64,000 bases of DNA from JALYRV01 sp040902895 (GTDB lineage: Bacteria; Acidobacteriota; Vicinamibacteria; Vicinamibacterales; SCN-69-37). The stretch's first letter is position 1, and each line of letters begins with the position of its first letter. The stretch lies in the NCBI GenBank assembly GCA_040902895.1, contig JBBDWL010000049.1:1-64000 (forward strand). Direction: 5' to 3'. Below, one piece after another: positions 49,203 through 59,911 of this stretch. The translations under genes and the position numbers were made by a program. The notes beneath the pieces were generated by a model. It saw nothing but the letters and a program-made list of their open reading frames with translations. It ran no database searches and was not told the DNA's origin.

Positions 49203-50095
49203 ATGGCCCTCATCGAATGCATTCCGAACATCAGCGAAGGGCGCAAGCCTGAGGTGGTCGAGGCCTGCGCCGGCGCCGTGCGGGCCGTGCCTGGCGTGCG
49301 CCTGCTCGATGTCTCGTCCGACAGCGCGCACCATCGCTCGGTGCTGACGTTCGCCGGCGATCGCGAGCCGGTCAGGCAGGCGGTGCTCGCGCTGTTTGCG
49401 GCAGCGACCGCGGCCATCGATCTGCGCGCACACACGGGCGAGCATCCGCGTCTGGGCGCCGTCGACGTCGTCCCCTTCGTGCCGATCGAGGGCGTCACGA
49501 TGGCAGAGTGCGTCGCGCTTGCGAAAGAGGTGGCGCAGGAAGTCGCGGAGCGCTTCGCCGTGCCGGTCTACCTCTATGAGGAAGCGAGCGGCAATCCCGC
49601 GCGCAGGAATCTCGAAGACATCCGGCGCGGCGAGTTCGAGGGACTCGCGGCGAAGATGGCCAGCGAGGGCTGGGCGCCCGACTTCGGCCCGGCGGCGCCC
49701 CACGCGGCGGCCGGCGCCTCGGTGATTGGCGCGCGCATGCCGCTCATCGCGTATAACATCAACCTGAATACGAACCGCCTCGACGTCGCGAAGAAAATCG
49801 CGGCGGCCGTACGGCACTCGAGCGGCGGGCTCCGATTCGTGAAAGCCATGGGCGTCGACCTCGCGGATCGCGGCATCGTGCAGGTGTCGATGAACCTGAC
49901 CAACTATGAGAAGACGCCGATCTTCCGCGTGTTCGACATGGTGAAGCGCGAAGCGGAGCGCTATGGCGTGATGGTGCTCGAGAGCGAAATCGTGGGGCTG
50001 ATCCCAAACGCCGCGCTCACGTCCGCCGCGGAGTTCTATCTCCAGATCGAGGGGTTCAAGCACACGCAGGTGCTGGAAAACAAATTAAGGGATCT

Positions 50096-50099
<4 letters not shown>
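49203..50099 (+). CDS. ftcD: Glutamate formimidoyltransferase
   Basis: Transfers formimino from formiminoglutamate (histidine catabolism) to tetrahydrofolate. 298 residues, the formiminotransferase domain only, without cyclodeaminase. Motifs: LIECIPNISEGR, HRSVLTFAG, HTGEHPRLGAVDVVPFVPI (catalytic His), IAYNINLNTNRLDVAKKIA and GIVQVSMNLTNYEKTP. Starts 7 bp after a TATACT box with no ribosome site. No other hut genes in the window. The end overlaps ntrX by four bases (convergent). Confidence 0.93.
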
Positions 50100-51475
<1,376 letters not shown>

Positions 51476-51479
51476 GCCG

Positions 51480-53804
51480 TTAGACCGGAAGCTCTATGAC
51501 GAATCGCGTGCCGCGCGGCTGCGCGTCCGCGGCTTCGATGCTGCCGCCGTGTTCGGCGACAATCCGGCGCACGATCGCCAGGCCGAGGCCGCTGCCTCGC
51601 AGCTTGGTCGAATAGTACGGCATGAAGAGTTTGTCGCGGTCCTCGGGCGGAATGCCCGGACCGTTGTCGGCGACGCTGAGCCGCGCGATGTTGTTGGTCG
51701 CATCGAGTTCTGTCGACAGGCTGACGAAGGGCTGCGACGCCCCGCTGGCACCTGCGGTATTGAGCGCTTCAATGGCATTGTCGACCAGATTGATCACGAC
51801 CCGCCGGATTTGTTCCGGATCGACGCGCACGGCCGGGAGTGCCGGATCGAGCCGCCGCTCCAGCGCGATATTGGGAAACAGGCCCGCATACAGCGAGAGC
51901 GCGTCCTCGACGAGCGCGTTGAGATCGGTGGGCACCGTACGTGGGGCGGGCATGCGCGCAAACTGCGCGAACTCGTCGACCAGGTTCTTCAGGGCTTCGA
52001 CTTCGGTGACGATGGCCGTCGTGCATTCGTCCACGAGCGCACGGGCATTCGGCGGCGCGTCACGAAAGTGGCGCTTGAGACGCTCGGCGCTCAGTTGAAT
52101 CGGCGTCAACGGGTTCTTGATCTCATGCGCCAGCCGCCGCGCGACGTCGCGCCACGCCGCCACCCGTTGCGCGCGAATCAGCGGCGTCACGTCGTCGACC
52201 ACCAGCACGCGGCCTTCGACGATGCCGCCGGCGCCGACGAGCGCGGTGGCGGCGGCCGCCAGCTGCATTTCACGGCCCTCGCGGCCGAGCGTCACTTCCT
52301 GGGCGGTCGGCTCGTGGGGACGATCGACGGTGGCCGCCACGAGCGGACGCAGCGGCTTGAGATCCTCGCGCTCGAACAACTCGAAGACCGATGTGCCCAC
52401 CACCGCCGGCTCGACTTCGAGCAGGCGCGCCGCGGCGCCGTTGATGGTGGTGATGCGCCCGTCGGCGTCCATCGACACCACGCCCGTCGCAATCCGGTCG
52501 AGCACCGTCGCGATGTAGCGGCGGCGCTCTTCGACTTCGAGATGCTTGCGCTCGAGATCGTGGCGCGAGCGCTCGAGACGGCGCTGGCTTCCGCGCAGCT
52601 CCCCCGCCATCGCATTGAAGGCGTCGACGAGCGAGCCGAGCTCGTCGGCCGACTGCGGCTCGATCCGGTGATCCAGGCGGCCGGCGCCGATCGCCCGCGC
52701 GCCCTCGGCCAGCTGCTGCACCGGGCGCGTAATCCGCTTCGCGACATACAACCCGAGCCACGTCGCGCTCACCAGGATGACCAGCGTCATCATCAGGAAG
52801 AACGAGACATAGACGCCCTGCAGGGGTCCGCGCAGGACCTTCGCCTGGTTGTACTGCTCGTACGCCGTCGTGATGCGCCGCGCGTTGTCGGCGATGCTCG
52901 CGTCGAGGTGCTCACCCGCCACAATTGAGCCGACCACGCGGCCCGCCGCGTCGCGTACCGGCGCGGCCGCGCGCACCAGCATGCCGCCGCTTTCGAGCGA
53001 ATCCTCGGACGACTCGGTGCGCCCGGCGGTGGCCGCGCGCAGCGCGAGACGCACGGCCGACGCGCGCACGTGATCGCGCGGCAGCGACGGCGTCTCGACG
53101 CCGACCACCAGCTCGACGTCGGCGTCGCCGGCCAGTCCCGCCGACGCGGGCACCAGCCGGTACAGCTCGATCATCCGCGCGCGCGACGTGCGCAGCTCCA
53201 GCGCGAACCGGGCCTGCAACGACGCGACATCGCCGGCGGCGACCGTGCCCGGCGGCATCGCCTCGGCGATGCGCTCGGCGCGCGCCGCGACGTCGGCGCG
53301 CCGCTCGGCATAGAAGTCGCTCGCGATGCGGCTCGCGCCGGCGACGACGTCGTCAACCGGCGCGCTGAACCAGCGATCCGCGCTCTCGCGGATGATCTCG
53401 CTGCCGATGATCGACACGAGCACCGCCGGCACGAGCGTCATCGCCAGCAGCGCGGCCACGAGCTTGGCGCGGAACCGCGCGAACGGCAGCGCGCGGCGCC
53501 GCTCCACCACCAGCTTCACGATGTTGCGCGCCAGCACGAAGCCGAGCACCAGCAGCATGGTGACGTCGATGGCCGAGAGCGCGTAGAGCACCACGCCGCT
53601 CAGGAACATCGGGCTCAGATCGCTCGAGCGCCGGGCCATCCAGACGAATCCGGCCAGCGCGGCGATCAGAATGAGGATGAGGACGAGCAGAAACCGCGGG
53701 CTGTCGAGCGCTTTGCGCGGCTCTGGCGCGGCCGGCGGCGCGGCCGTGACACGAGGCTCCGGCGTCTTGTCTGCCGCGCCGATGTCGCGAAGGCCAAGCG
53801 CCAT
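51480..53804 (-). CDS. ntrY: Sensor histidine kinase (NtrY type)
   Basis: 774 residues from ATG 53804. About three N-terminal membrane helices (FLLVLILILIAALAGFVW; LSGVVLYALSAIDVTMLLVL), a large periplasmic region (about 130-290), a membrane helix (about 305-330), a HAMP domain (RITRPVQQLAEGARAIGAGR), a PAS domain (VLDRIATGVVSMDADGRITT) and the kinase core with LAHEIKNPLTPIQLSAERLK (H box), NLVDNAIEALN (N), DNGPGIPPEDRDKLF (G1) and GSGLGLAIVRRI (G2). Five bp before ntrX. Confidence 0.94.
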   Translation of the reverse strand: MALGLRDIGAADKTPEPRVTAAPPAAPEPRKALDSPRFLLVLILILIAALAGFVWMARRSSDLSPMFLSGVVLYALSAIDVTMLLVLGFVLARNIVKLVVERRRALPFARFRAKLVAALLAMTLVPAVLVSIIGSEIIRESADRWFSAPVDDVVAGASRIASDFYAERRADVAARAERIAEAMPPGTVAAGDVASLQARFALELRTSRARMIELYRLVPASAGLAGDADVELVVGVETPSLPRDHVRASAVRLALRAATAGRTESSEDSLESGGMLVRAAAPVRDAAGRVVGSIVAGEHLDASIADNARRITTAYEQYNQAKVLRGPLQGVYVSFFLMMTLVILVSATWLGLYVAKRITRPVQQLAEGARAIGAGRLDHRIEPQSADELGSLVDAFNAMAGELRGSQRRLERSRHDLERKHLEVEERRRYIATVLDRIATGVVSMDADGRITTINGAAARLLEVEPAVVGTSVFELFEREDLKPLRPLVAATVDRPHEPTAQEVTLGREGREMQLAAAATALVGAGGIVEGRVLVVDDVTPLIRAQRVAAWRDVARRLAHEIKNPLTPIQLSAERLKRHFRDAPPNARALVDECTTAIVTEVEALKNLVDEFAQFARMPAPRTVPTDLNALVEDALSLYAGLFPNIALERRLDPALPAVRVDPEQIRRVVINLVDNAIEALNTAGASGASQPFVSLSTELDATNNIARLSVADNGPGIPPEDRDKLFMPYYSTKLRGSGLGLAIVRRIVAEHGGSIEAADAQPRGTRFVIELPV

Positions 53805-53808
53805 CAGT

Positions 53809-54333
53809 TCAACGGATGTAGGTGAACGCCGCCTGCCCCGTCGCATCGTCGCGGCCCCAGGGCCAGAGCACCCAGGCAACGCGCGGGCTGATGCGCGCGC
53901 GAACGTCGACGGCATATTCCGCGTTCGGCTGCAGCACGCTGTTCGTGAAAATCTTCAGACGATCGAATTCCGTCAGCCAGATTCTGACGCGGTCTTCGCT
54001 TTCGGTGCTTTCGCTCAGCGTGACGCGGCCGTCGACCATGCGCGACATGTGGTAGCTGCGCGTCAGGTTGTCGTGGCGCACGTTGGCGGCCACCTCGACC
54101 TGGGCCAGCGTGCGATCGAACCAGAGAAACGCGTCCTGGCGGAGCGCGATATCGTAAGTGAACGTGACGACCATGCCGCTGCGGATGGCTTCGCGCAGCT
54201 TTCCGGTGACCGCGCCTGGCGCCGCAAACGACAGCAGCACGTCGCCGTCGCGCACCAGCGGGGTGACGCGAATCTGGTCGGCCGCCTCAGGCCCGGCCAT
54301 GACAAGGGCGAGGATGATCAGCGCGCCCTTCAT
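53809..54333 (-). CDS. DUF4390 exported protein
   Basis: 174 residues. A short signal peptide (MKGALIILALVMAGPEAA) precedes a beta-rich DUF4390 domain (GDVLLSFAAPGAVTGKLREA; GMVVTFTYDIALRQDAFLWF). DUF4390 genes often lie directly upstream of ntrY, as here (4 bp), so it may be a periplasmic modulator of the kinase (inference). Start overlaps the nrdR stop by four bases. Confidence 0.8.
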   Translation of the reverse strand: MKGALIILALVMAGPEAADQIRVTPLVRDGDVLLSFAAPGAVTGKLREAIRSGMVVTFTYDIALRQDAFLWFDRTLAQVEVAANVRHDNLTRSYHMSRMVDGRVTLSESTESEDRVRIWLTEFDRLKIFTNSVLQPNAEYAVDVRARISPRVAWVLWPWGRDDATGQAAFTYIR

Positions 54334-54788
54334 TCCTTGCCGCCGAGCAGCCCTTTCAGCTCCGTCATGAACTCGCCGATGTCGCGGAAATGCCGGTAGA
54401 CCGACGCGAACCGCACGTACGCGACCTTGTCGAGTCCCTTGAGCTCCTGCATGACGAACGCACCGATCTCATCGGTCGTCATCTCCTTCTCGGGCTTTTC
54501 CTGCAGCGTGCTCTCGACACGATCGGCAATCCGCTCGAGCGCCGACACGCTGACCGGGCGCTTTTCGCAGGCCTTCAGCAGCCCCGAGATGAGCTTCTGG
54601 CGCTCGAAGCGCTCGCGGCTGCCGTCTTTTTTCACGACCATGTACGGGATCTCGTCGATCCGTTCGTAGCTCGTGAAGCGGCGCCCGCACTCGAGGCACT
54701 CGCGCCGGCGCCGGATGACCTCGCCTTCCTTGCTCTCGCGCGAGTCCACGACCTTGTCGCCGAGATGGGCACAGAACGGACACTTCAT
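54330..54788 (-). CDS. nrdR: Transcriptional repressor NrdR
   Basis: Zn-ribbon/ATP-cone repressor of ribonucleotide-reductase genes. 152 residues. Cys3, Cys6 (MKCPFC), Cys31 and Cys34 (CLECG) form the zinc ribbon; the ATP-cone covers about 47-137 (VVKKDGSRERFERQKLISGL). No nrd genes or NrdR boxes were recognised in the window. The start overlaps the upstream gene's stop, whose last codons are a GGCAGAG-type heptamer repeat. Confidence 0.95.
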   Translation of the reverse strand: MKCPFCAHLGDKVVDSRESKEGEVIRRRRECLECGRRFTSYERIDEIPYMVVKKDGSRERFERQKLISGLLKACEKRPVSVSALERIADRVESTLQEKPEKEMTTDEIGAFVMQELKGLDKVAYVRFASVYRHFRDIGEFMTELKGLLGGKE

Positions 54789-55846
54789 CTCTTTACCTCT
54801 TCCCTCTTGCCTGTCTGGTTCTCTGCCCTTTGCCCTGTGCCCTCTGCCCTGATATGCGCGCTCTCGGCCCGCGCGCGCTGGATGGTGAGGCCGGCCTGCG
54901 CCATGATCACGAGCCCGACGAGCGTCACCGGCACGAACGAGATGGCGTGCAACACGATGGCACAGGCCACGGCCTGCTCGTTACTGGCGCCGAACAGACG
55001 CGTGACCGCGAAGCTGTACGCCGCATGAAAGCCGCCGATGCCGCCCGGCGTGGGCACGGCGACGCCCGCCACGAGAAACATCGACAACAGGAACGAAGCC
55101 GGAAACGGAAACGTAATACCAAATGCGCGCGACGTGACCCAGGTCGACAATCCGATCGATGTCCACAACGCCAGTGACAGCGCGAAGGCCGCCACGATCG
55201 GACCCGGCCGACGCAGCACGGCCAGGCCGCGCGCGAACTTCTGGATGAGCGCGATGATGGCGGTGGCCGCGCGCGCCGGCAGGATGCGCGCCAGCGTCGT
55301 GGTCAGGCTGCTGACGCGCTCGGCATGACCGGCGAGCAGGAAGGTGCCCGCAAGCGCCAGCCCACCGACCGCGCCGGCGGCGATGGCGGCAGCCGTGACG
55401 CCCTCGATTTCGACGGCGCCGGGCGCAGGCGGCAGCAGGCGCCAGACGCAGAACAGGGCGAGCACCGCGACCAGGTCGAAGAGACGCTCGACGATCACCG
55501 TGGCGAACGCCGCCGAGGCGCTCACGCCCGTTTCACGCGAGAGCATCCAGGGCCGGATGAGTTCTCCCGCGCGCGCCGGCAGCAGAAAAATCGTCGCGAA
55601 CCCGACGATGACCGCGCGGAAGACCGGCAGGAACGCAAGACGCTCGATCGGTGACAGCAGGATCTGCCAGCGCCAGGTACGGAGGATGTAGGTCATCGCG
55701 GTAATGAAAAGCGACACCGCGAGCAGGCCGGGATCGGCCGTCATCAGCGCGCGCCACACGCCGCCCAGGTCAGCCTGGCGGAAAAAGAAAACGAGCAGGC
55801 CCACCGTGGCAAGACCAATGACCACGGTATGGCGCGTGAGGCGCAT
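54785..55846 (-). CDS. Flippase-like membrane protein (LPG synthase TM family)
   Basis: 353 residues, about eight membrane helices, of the AglD/MprF N-terminal (UPF0104) family: VWRALMTADPGLLAVSLFIT, FLPVFRAVIVGFATIFLLPA, RAGELIRPWMLSRETGVSAS and VPTPGGIGGFHAAYSFAVT. Such proteins flip or carry lipids, but the substrate is unknown. The last 25 residues (EGTGQRAENQTGKREEVKR) are read from a degenerate heptamer repeat and are probably not part of the fold. ATG lies 7 bp after a TATAGT box. Confidence 0.85.
   Translation of the reverse strand: MRLTRHTVVIGLATVGLLVFFFRQADLGGVWRALMTADPGLLAVSLFITAMTYILRTWRWQILLSPIERLAFLPVFRAVIVGFATIFLLPARAGELIRPWMLSRETGVSASAAFATVIVERLFDLVAVLALFCVWRLLPPAPGAVEIEGVTAAAIAAGAVGGLALAGTFLLAGHAERVSSLTTTLARILPARAATAIIALIQKFARGLAVLRRPGPIVAAFALSLALWTSIGLSTWVTSRAFGITFPFPASFLLSMFLVAGVAVPTPGGIGGFHAAYSFAVTRLFGASNEQAVACAIVLHAISFVPVTLVGLVIMAQAGLTIQRARAESAHIRAEGTGQRAENQTGKREEVKR
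54821..54851 (-). repeat. GGCAGAG-type heptamer array
   Basis: On the minus strand four near-identical 7-mers (GGCAGAG, GGCACAG, GGCAAAG, GGCAGAG) form the 3' end of the flippase-like gene, just before nrdR. Confidence 0.7.
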
Positions 55847-55853
55847 GGCCCTT

Positions 55854-55861
55854 ACTATAAC
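55854..55861. promoter_or_regulatory. Overlapping divergent -10 boxes at 55854-55861
   Basis: ACTATAAC reads TATAAC on the plus strand (55856-55861), 9 bp before ATG 55871, and TATAGT on the minus strand (55859-55854), 7 bp before ATG 55846. The gap between genes is 24 bp and the boxes share four bases. No -35 match on either side. Confidence 0.55.
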
Positions 55862-55870
55862 GGCAACCTT

Positions 55871-56950
55871 ATGGGCAAAAGAGAGTTAGGTCTCATTCTC
55901 GCCTTCGTCGTCGCCGGCGTGATCGTCTGGCAGGTCACGGCGCCGAGGGCCGAAGGGCCGGGATTCTCGCTCGGCAACTGGCTCAGCGAGACGCGCCGCG
56001 AGATCCGCGGACGCCGGGCCTCGGCCGAAGTGACCACGGCTCCGGCGATCCCGATCGATTCGTCGATCAACGGGCTCAGGCTCACACTGAGCGGCGAGGT
56101 AACAATTAAAGGAGAGGATCGCGCCGACATCGCATCCGAGCTGCGTGTCGTGTCCAACGGCTTCGACGAAGCCGAAGCGAAAAAGCTGGCGGGTGATTTG
56201 CGGCTGACGGTGTCGCGCTTTGCCGACAGCGTCGTCGTCGGATGGGAGCGTCCCGAGCCCGGACGCCAGCAGCCGACACTCATTCTGCGCGTGCCATCGC
56301 GCCTGCGGATTCAGCTGGAAGGCCGCGGCACGGCGGAGGTGACGGGCGTCGAGTCGGTGACACTGGCGCGGCAAACGGGACGCCTGAAGCTCGCGTCGAT
56401 TCTGGGAAGCGTCAGCGGCGAGTCGCGCGGCGGCGTCACGGTTGACGGCGCCGAAATGGTCGACCTGTCGATTGCCGGCAACCAGACCACAATCAGGGGT
56501 GTACGCGGCGAGGTGCGGCTCAATGTGCGGTCGGGCGAGGTGCGGCTTGAACAAGTCGCGGGCCGGCTGATGCTCAGCGGCACGGACATGCGCGTCCGCG
56601 TGGACGGCGCCGAGGGCGAGGTGCGGGCGGAGATTGCCGACGGCGAACTGGAGCTCAACGACGTCAGCGCGCCGGTCGACATCGACGCGCGCGGAACGCC
56701 GGTGACGATCGGATGGCTGCGCGCCGCTCCGGCCAAGGTGCAGGTGCGCGACGACGGCCTGGAGCTCGTCTTACCAAAAGATGCCGACAGTTACAGTCTT
56801 GATGTTCGCGCGACCCGCGGCGAGCTCAGAGTGCCGGAGCGGCTGCACAAAACAACGGAAGGCGAAGACACCATCGTTACAAAAACGGCACGGGCAAACG
56901 CCCCATCAATTTTCGTGCGGGGAGTTGGCGCATCGATCACGATCCGGTGA
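55871..56950 (+). CDS. DUF4097-like beta-helix envelope protein
   Basis: 359 residues. One N-terminal membrane anchor (LGLILAFVVAGVIVWQVTA), a linker and then a repetitive beta-strand region resembling DUF4097/adhesin beta-helices (LKLASILGSVSGESRGGVTV; IRGVRGEVRLNVRSGEVRLE; VRAEIADGELELNDVSAPVD). Function unknown; probably periplasmic or membrane-anchored. ATG 55871 has no ribosome site. 21 bp before purC, so likely co-transcribed. Confidence 0.72.
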   Translation: MGKRELGLILAFVVAGVIVWQVTAPRAEGPGFSLGNWLSETRREIRGRRASAEVTTAPAIPIDSSINGLRLTLSGEVTIKGEDRADIASELRVVSNGFDEAEAKKLAGDLRLTVSRFADSVVVGWERPEPGRQQPTLILRVPSRLRIQLEGRGTAEVTGVESVTLARQTGRLKLASILGSVSGESRGGVTVDGAEMVDLSIAGNQTTIRGVRGEVRLNVRSGEVRLEQVAGRLMLSGTDMRVRVDGAEGEVRAEIADGELELNDVSAPVDIDARGTPVTIGWLRAAPAKVQVRDDGLELVLPKDADSYSLDVRATRGELRVPERLHKTTEGEDTIVTKTARANAPSIFVRGVGASITIR

Positions 56951-56971
56951 TAGACTCTCGCCTTTCCTGCC

Positions 56972-57871
56972 GTGACCGAACCTGTTCTTCAAACCAATCT
57001 CGACGGCCTCACGCTGCAGCGGCGCGGCAAGGTACGCGACGTCTATGATCTCGGCGAGCACCTGCTCATCGTCGCCACCGATCGCATCTCGGCGTTCGAC
57101 TACGTGCTTGGGTCGGGCATTCCCGACAAGGGCAAGGTGCTCACGCAGCTCTCGGCGTTCTGGTTCGACCGCATTGCCGCGGAAGGGATCGTTCCGCATC
57201 ATCTGATCAGCGTTGACGTCGGCGACTTCCCTGCCGAAGCGCGCACGCATGCCGCGGTCCTCCGCGGTCGATCGATGCTCGTGCGCAAGACCGAACCCCT
57301 GCAGGTGGAATGTGTGGCGCGCGGCTATCTGTCGGGCTCCGGCCTCAAGGATTACAACCGCACGGGCAAGGTCTGCGGCGTGCCGCTGCCGCCAGGGCTT
57401 CGTGACTCGGACAAGCTGCCCGAACCCATCTTCACGCCCGCAACAAAGGCCGACTCGGGTCACGACGAGAACATCTCGGAAGAAGAAGCCGGCCGGATTG
57501 TCGGCACGGATTTGATCCAGCGGCTTCGTGACTTGACGCTATCGATCTACGGCAGCGGCACCGAGTATGCACGGACCCGCGGCATCATCATCGCGGACAC
57601 GAAATTCGAGTTCGGTCTTGATGGCGGCGACCTGGTGCTGATCGACGAGGTGCTCACGCCCGACTCGTCACGCTTCTGGCCCGCGGACACGTACGAGCCG
57701 GGCAGAAGCCAGCCCAGCTTCGACAAGCAATACGTGCGCGACTGGCTCGAGTCGATTGGCTGGAACAAGCAGCCGCCGGTGCCGTCGCTGCCGCCTGACG
57801 TGGCTCAACGGACGCGCGACAAATATGTCGAAGCGTATGAGCGGCTCAGCGGAAAGACATTCAACGCATGA
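56972..57871 (+). CDS. purC: SAICAR synthase
   Basis: ATP-dependent step of purine synthesis: joins aspartate to CAIR. 299 residues. Motifs: RRGKVRDVYDLGEHLLIVAT, DRISAFDYVLGSGIPDKGKV, RGYLSGSGLKDYNRTGKVCG, TKADSGHDENIS and DTKFEFGLDGGDLVLIDEVL. Longer than the 240-residue Bacillus type, fitting the eukaryote-like class. GTG 56972; an ATGA links it to the Fis-like gene. Confidence 0.95.
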   Translation: MTEPVLQTNLDGLTLQRRGKVRDVYDLGEHLLIVATDRISAFDYVLGSGIPDKGKVLTQLSAFWFDRIAAEGIVPHHLISVDVGDFPAEARTHAAVLRGRSMLVRKTEPLQVECVARGYLSGSGLKDYNRTGKVCGVPLPPGLRDSDKLPEPIFTPATKADSGHDENISEEEAGRIVGTDLIQRLRDLTLSIYGSGTEYARTRGIIIADTKFEFGLDGGDLVLIDEVLTPDSSRFWPADTYEPGRSQPSFDKQYVRDWLESIGWNKQPPVPSLPPDVAQRTRDKYVEAYERLSGKTFNA

Positions 57872-58083
57872 AGGCCCAGCTCGAGGCGCTCGTGGACCTG
57901 ATGATCGCCAAGGGCGTGCACTACAGCGACGCCCGCCGCGAGTTCGACCGGGTCTTCCTCGCGCGCGCGCTCCAGGACTGCAAGGGCAACGTCTGCAAGG
58001 CCTCCGAGCGCATCGGCATGCATCGGAATACGCTCTCCCGCAAGATCGATGAGTTGCATCTGCACAAGAAGAAAAGCGCTTGA
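57868..58083 (+). CDS. Fis-type helix-turn-helix protein
   Basis: 71 residues with a C-terminal Fis-family HTH (CKASERIGMHRNTLSRKIDE). Resembles the DNA-binding end of NtrC-type regulators standing alone. It overlaps the purC stop, so it is co-expressed. Whether it is a nucleoid protein or a local regulator is unknown. Confidence 0.85.
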   Translation: MKAQLEALVDLMIAKGVHYSDARREFDRVFLARALQDCKGNVCKASERIGMHRNTLSRKIDELHLHKKKSA

Positions 58084-58084
58084 A

Positions 58085-58122
58085 AGGTAAATGCTATTTA
58101 CAACTTACAATTTACATTGGGC
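58085..58122. repeat. AT-rich element, internally deleted copy
   Basis: GAAAGGTAA joined directly to TGCTATTTACAA and ACAATTTACATT: the left edge and right arm of the element at 59908-60016 without its centre. It provides the ATG of the DUF885 gene. Confidence 0.65.
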
Positions 58123-59911
58123 CCGCCCTCTACTCCTTGGCCTCGCCCTCGCGCAGGCCGCTCCTGACGAAACGGCGCGTTTGAACGCCTGGTTCGAGGC
58201 GCGGTTCGAAGAACAGCTGGCGTTCAGCCCGATTCAGCAGACATTCCTTGGCCGCAAGTCAGCGGCGATCGACGACATGTCGCTGGCCGCCGAGGACAAG
58301 CAGCTGGCCTGGCAGCGAGCCACCGTCGCCGATCTCGAGAAGAATTTCGATGACGCGAAGCTGACGCCTGAGGCGCAGACGTCGTACGACCTGTGGATCT
58401 ATCAGCTGCAGCAGGCCGAGGCCGCGCTGCCGTTCCGCGCGAACGCGTACGTCTTCGACCAGATGACGGCCATCCACGCCTTCTTTCCGCAGCTGCTCAT
58501 CGCGTTCCACACCGTCGCGGATGCCGCCGACATGGACGCCTACATCAACCGGATCCGCGAATCGGGACGCGCCCTGCGGCAGCTCATTGCAGTCTCGAAG
58601 AAGAACGCCGTTGAAGGCGTGCGTCCCCCTCGATTCGCGTTCGACTTCGTGATCAACGAGGCGACGAAGATCGTTACCGGCGTGCCGTTCGACGAGAGCG
58701 GCGCCGACAGTGCGGTCTGGGCCGATGTGAAGAGCAAGATTGCCGATCTGCAGAAGAAGGGCGCGATCGACGAGGCGCGTGCGAAGAGCATGCTGACCGA
58801 CGCGCGCGCCGCGCTGACCGGCCCGTTCAAGGAGGCATATCGAGAGCTCATCGAGTGGCAGAAACAGGATCGGACCAAGGCCCCCGAACAGGCATCGGGC
58901 GTGGCCTCACTTCCCAATGGCGCCGCCTACTACAAGGAGCGGCTCGCGAATCAAACGACCACCAAGCTGACCGCCGACGAGATTCACAAGATCGGCCTCG
59001 CCGAGGTCGCGCGCATCCGCGGCGAGATGGAGGCAATCCGAGCCGAGGTCGGGTTCGCGGGTGATCTCAAGGCCTTCTTCAGCGAACTGCGGGACAAGAA
59101 GGACGACCCGCGCTACTACTACCCGAACACCGACGAGGGCCGGCAGGCGTACATCAGGGACGCGACGGCAGCCATCGACAAGATCAAGGCCGTGCTGCCG
59201 AAGTACTTCGGGATTCTGCCGAAGGCCGACCTCGTGGTCCGCCGCGTCGAGCCGTTCCGGGAGCAGCCAGGCGCCGCCCAGCACTATTTTGCGGGCACGG
59301 CCGATGGCTCACGGCCCGGCATGTACTACGCGCATCTGTCTGACATGAAGGCGATGCCGAAGCACGAGCTCGAAGTCATCGCGTATCACGAGGGCCTGCC
59401 GGGCCACCACATGCAGATCTCGATCGCGCAGGAGCTGACGACGGTGCCGACCTTCCGGCGCCAGGCCGGATTCACGGCCTACGCCGAGGGTTGGGGACTC
59501 TACTCCGAATGGCTTGCGCGCGAGATGCCGGGCACCTACCAGACGCCCTATTCACGCTTCGGGCGTCTCGGCTCCGAGATGTGGCGCGCGATCCGCCTCG
59601 TCGTCGATACCGGTCTGCACGCGAAGGGGTGGTCGCAGGAGCAGGCGGTGCAGTATTTCCTGGCCAACTCCGCGACGACCGAAGAGCAGGCGCGGTCCGA
59701 GGTTCGCCGCTATCTGGTGCTGCCGGGACAGGCCACCAGCTACAAGATCGGCATGCTCGAGATTCAGGCGCTGCGGCGCAAGGCCGAAACGGCGCTGGGC
59801 GACCGGTTCGATATTCGCGCCTTCCACGACACGATTCTGGGCGGCGGCGCCATGCCACTGACGCTGCTCGAGCGCCGCGTGGACAGGTGGATAAAATCAC
59901 TCGAAAGGTAA
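58091..59911 (+). CDS. DUF885 family metallopeptidase-like protein
   Basis: 606 residues, exported. The family signature HEGLPGHHM (HExxPGHH) is the expected zinc site; other conserved stretches are SPIQQTFLG, YYKERLANQTTTKLTADEIH and YAEGWGLYSEWLAREM. Family members are predicted carboxypeptidase-like hydrolases. The first dozen residues (MLFTTYNLHWAR) come from the AT-rich repeat, yet together with LLLGLALAQAAP they make a workable signal peptide. No alternative ATG with a better site lies nearby, so the start is plausible but odd. Confidence 0.88.
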   Translation: MLFTTYNLHWARPLLLGLALAQAAPDETARLNAWFEARFEEQLAFSPIQQTFLGRKSAAIDDMSLAAEDKQLAWQRATVADLEKNFDDAKLTPEAQTSYDLWIYQLQQAEAALPFRANAYVFDQMTAIHAFFPQLLIAFHTVADAADMDAYINRIRESGRALRQLIAVSKKNAVEGVRPPRFAFDFVINEATKIVTGVPFDESGADSAVWADVKSKIADLQKKGAIDEARAKSMLTDARAALTGPFKEAYRELIEWQKQDRTKAPEQASGVASLPNGAAYYKERLANQTTTKLTADEIHKIGLAEVARIRGEMEAIRAEVGFAGDLKAFFSELRDKKDDPRYYYPNTDEGRQAYIRDATAAIDKIKAVLPKYFGILPKADLVVRRVEPFREQPGAAQHYFAGTADGSRPGMYYAHLSDMKAMPKHELEVIAYHEGLPGHHMQISIAQELTTVPTFRRQAGFTAYAEGWGLYSEWLAREMPGTYQTPYSRFGRLGSEMWRAIRLVVDTGLHAKGWSQEQAVQYFLANSATTEEQARSEVRRYLVLPGQATSYKIGMLEIQALRRKAETALGDRFDIRAFHDTILGGGAMPLTLLERRVDRWIKSLER

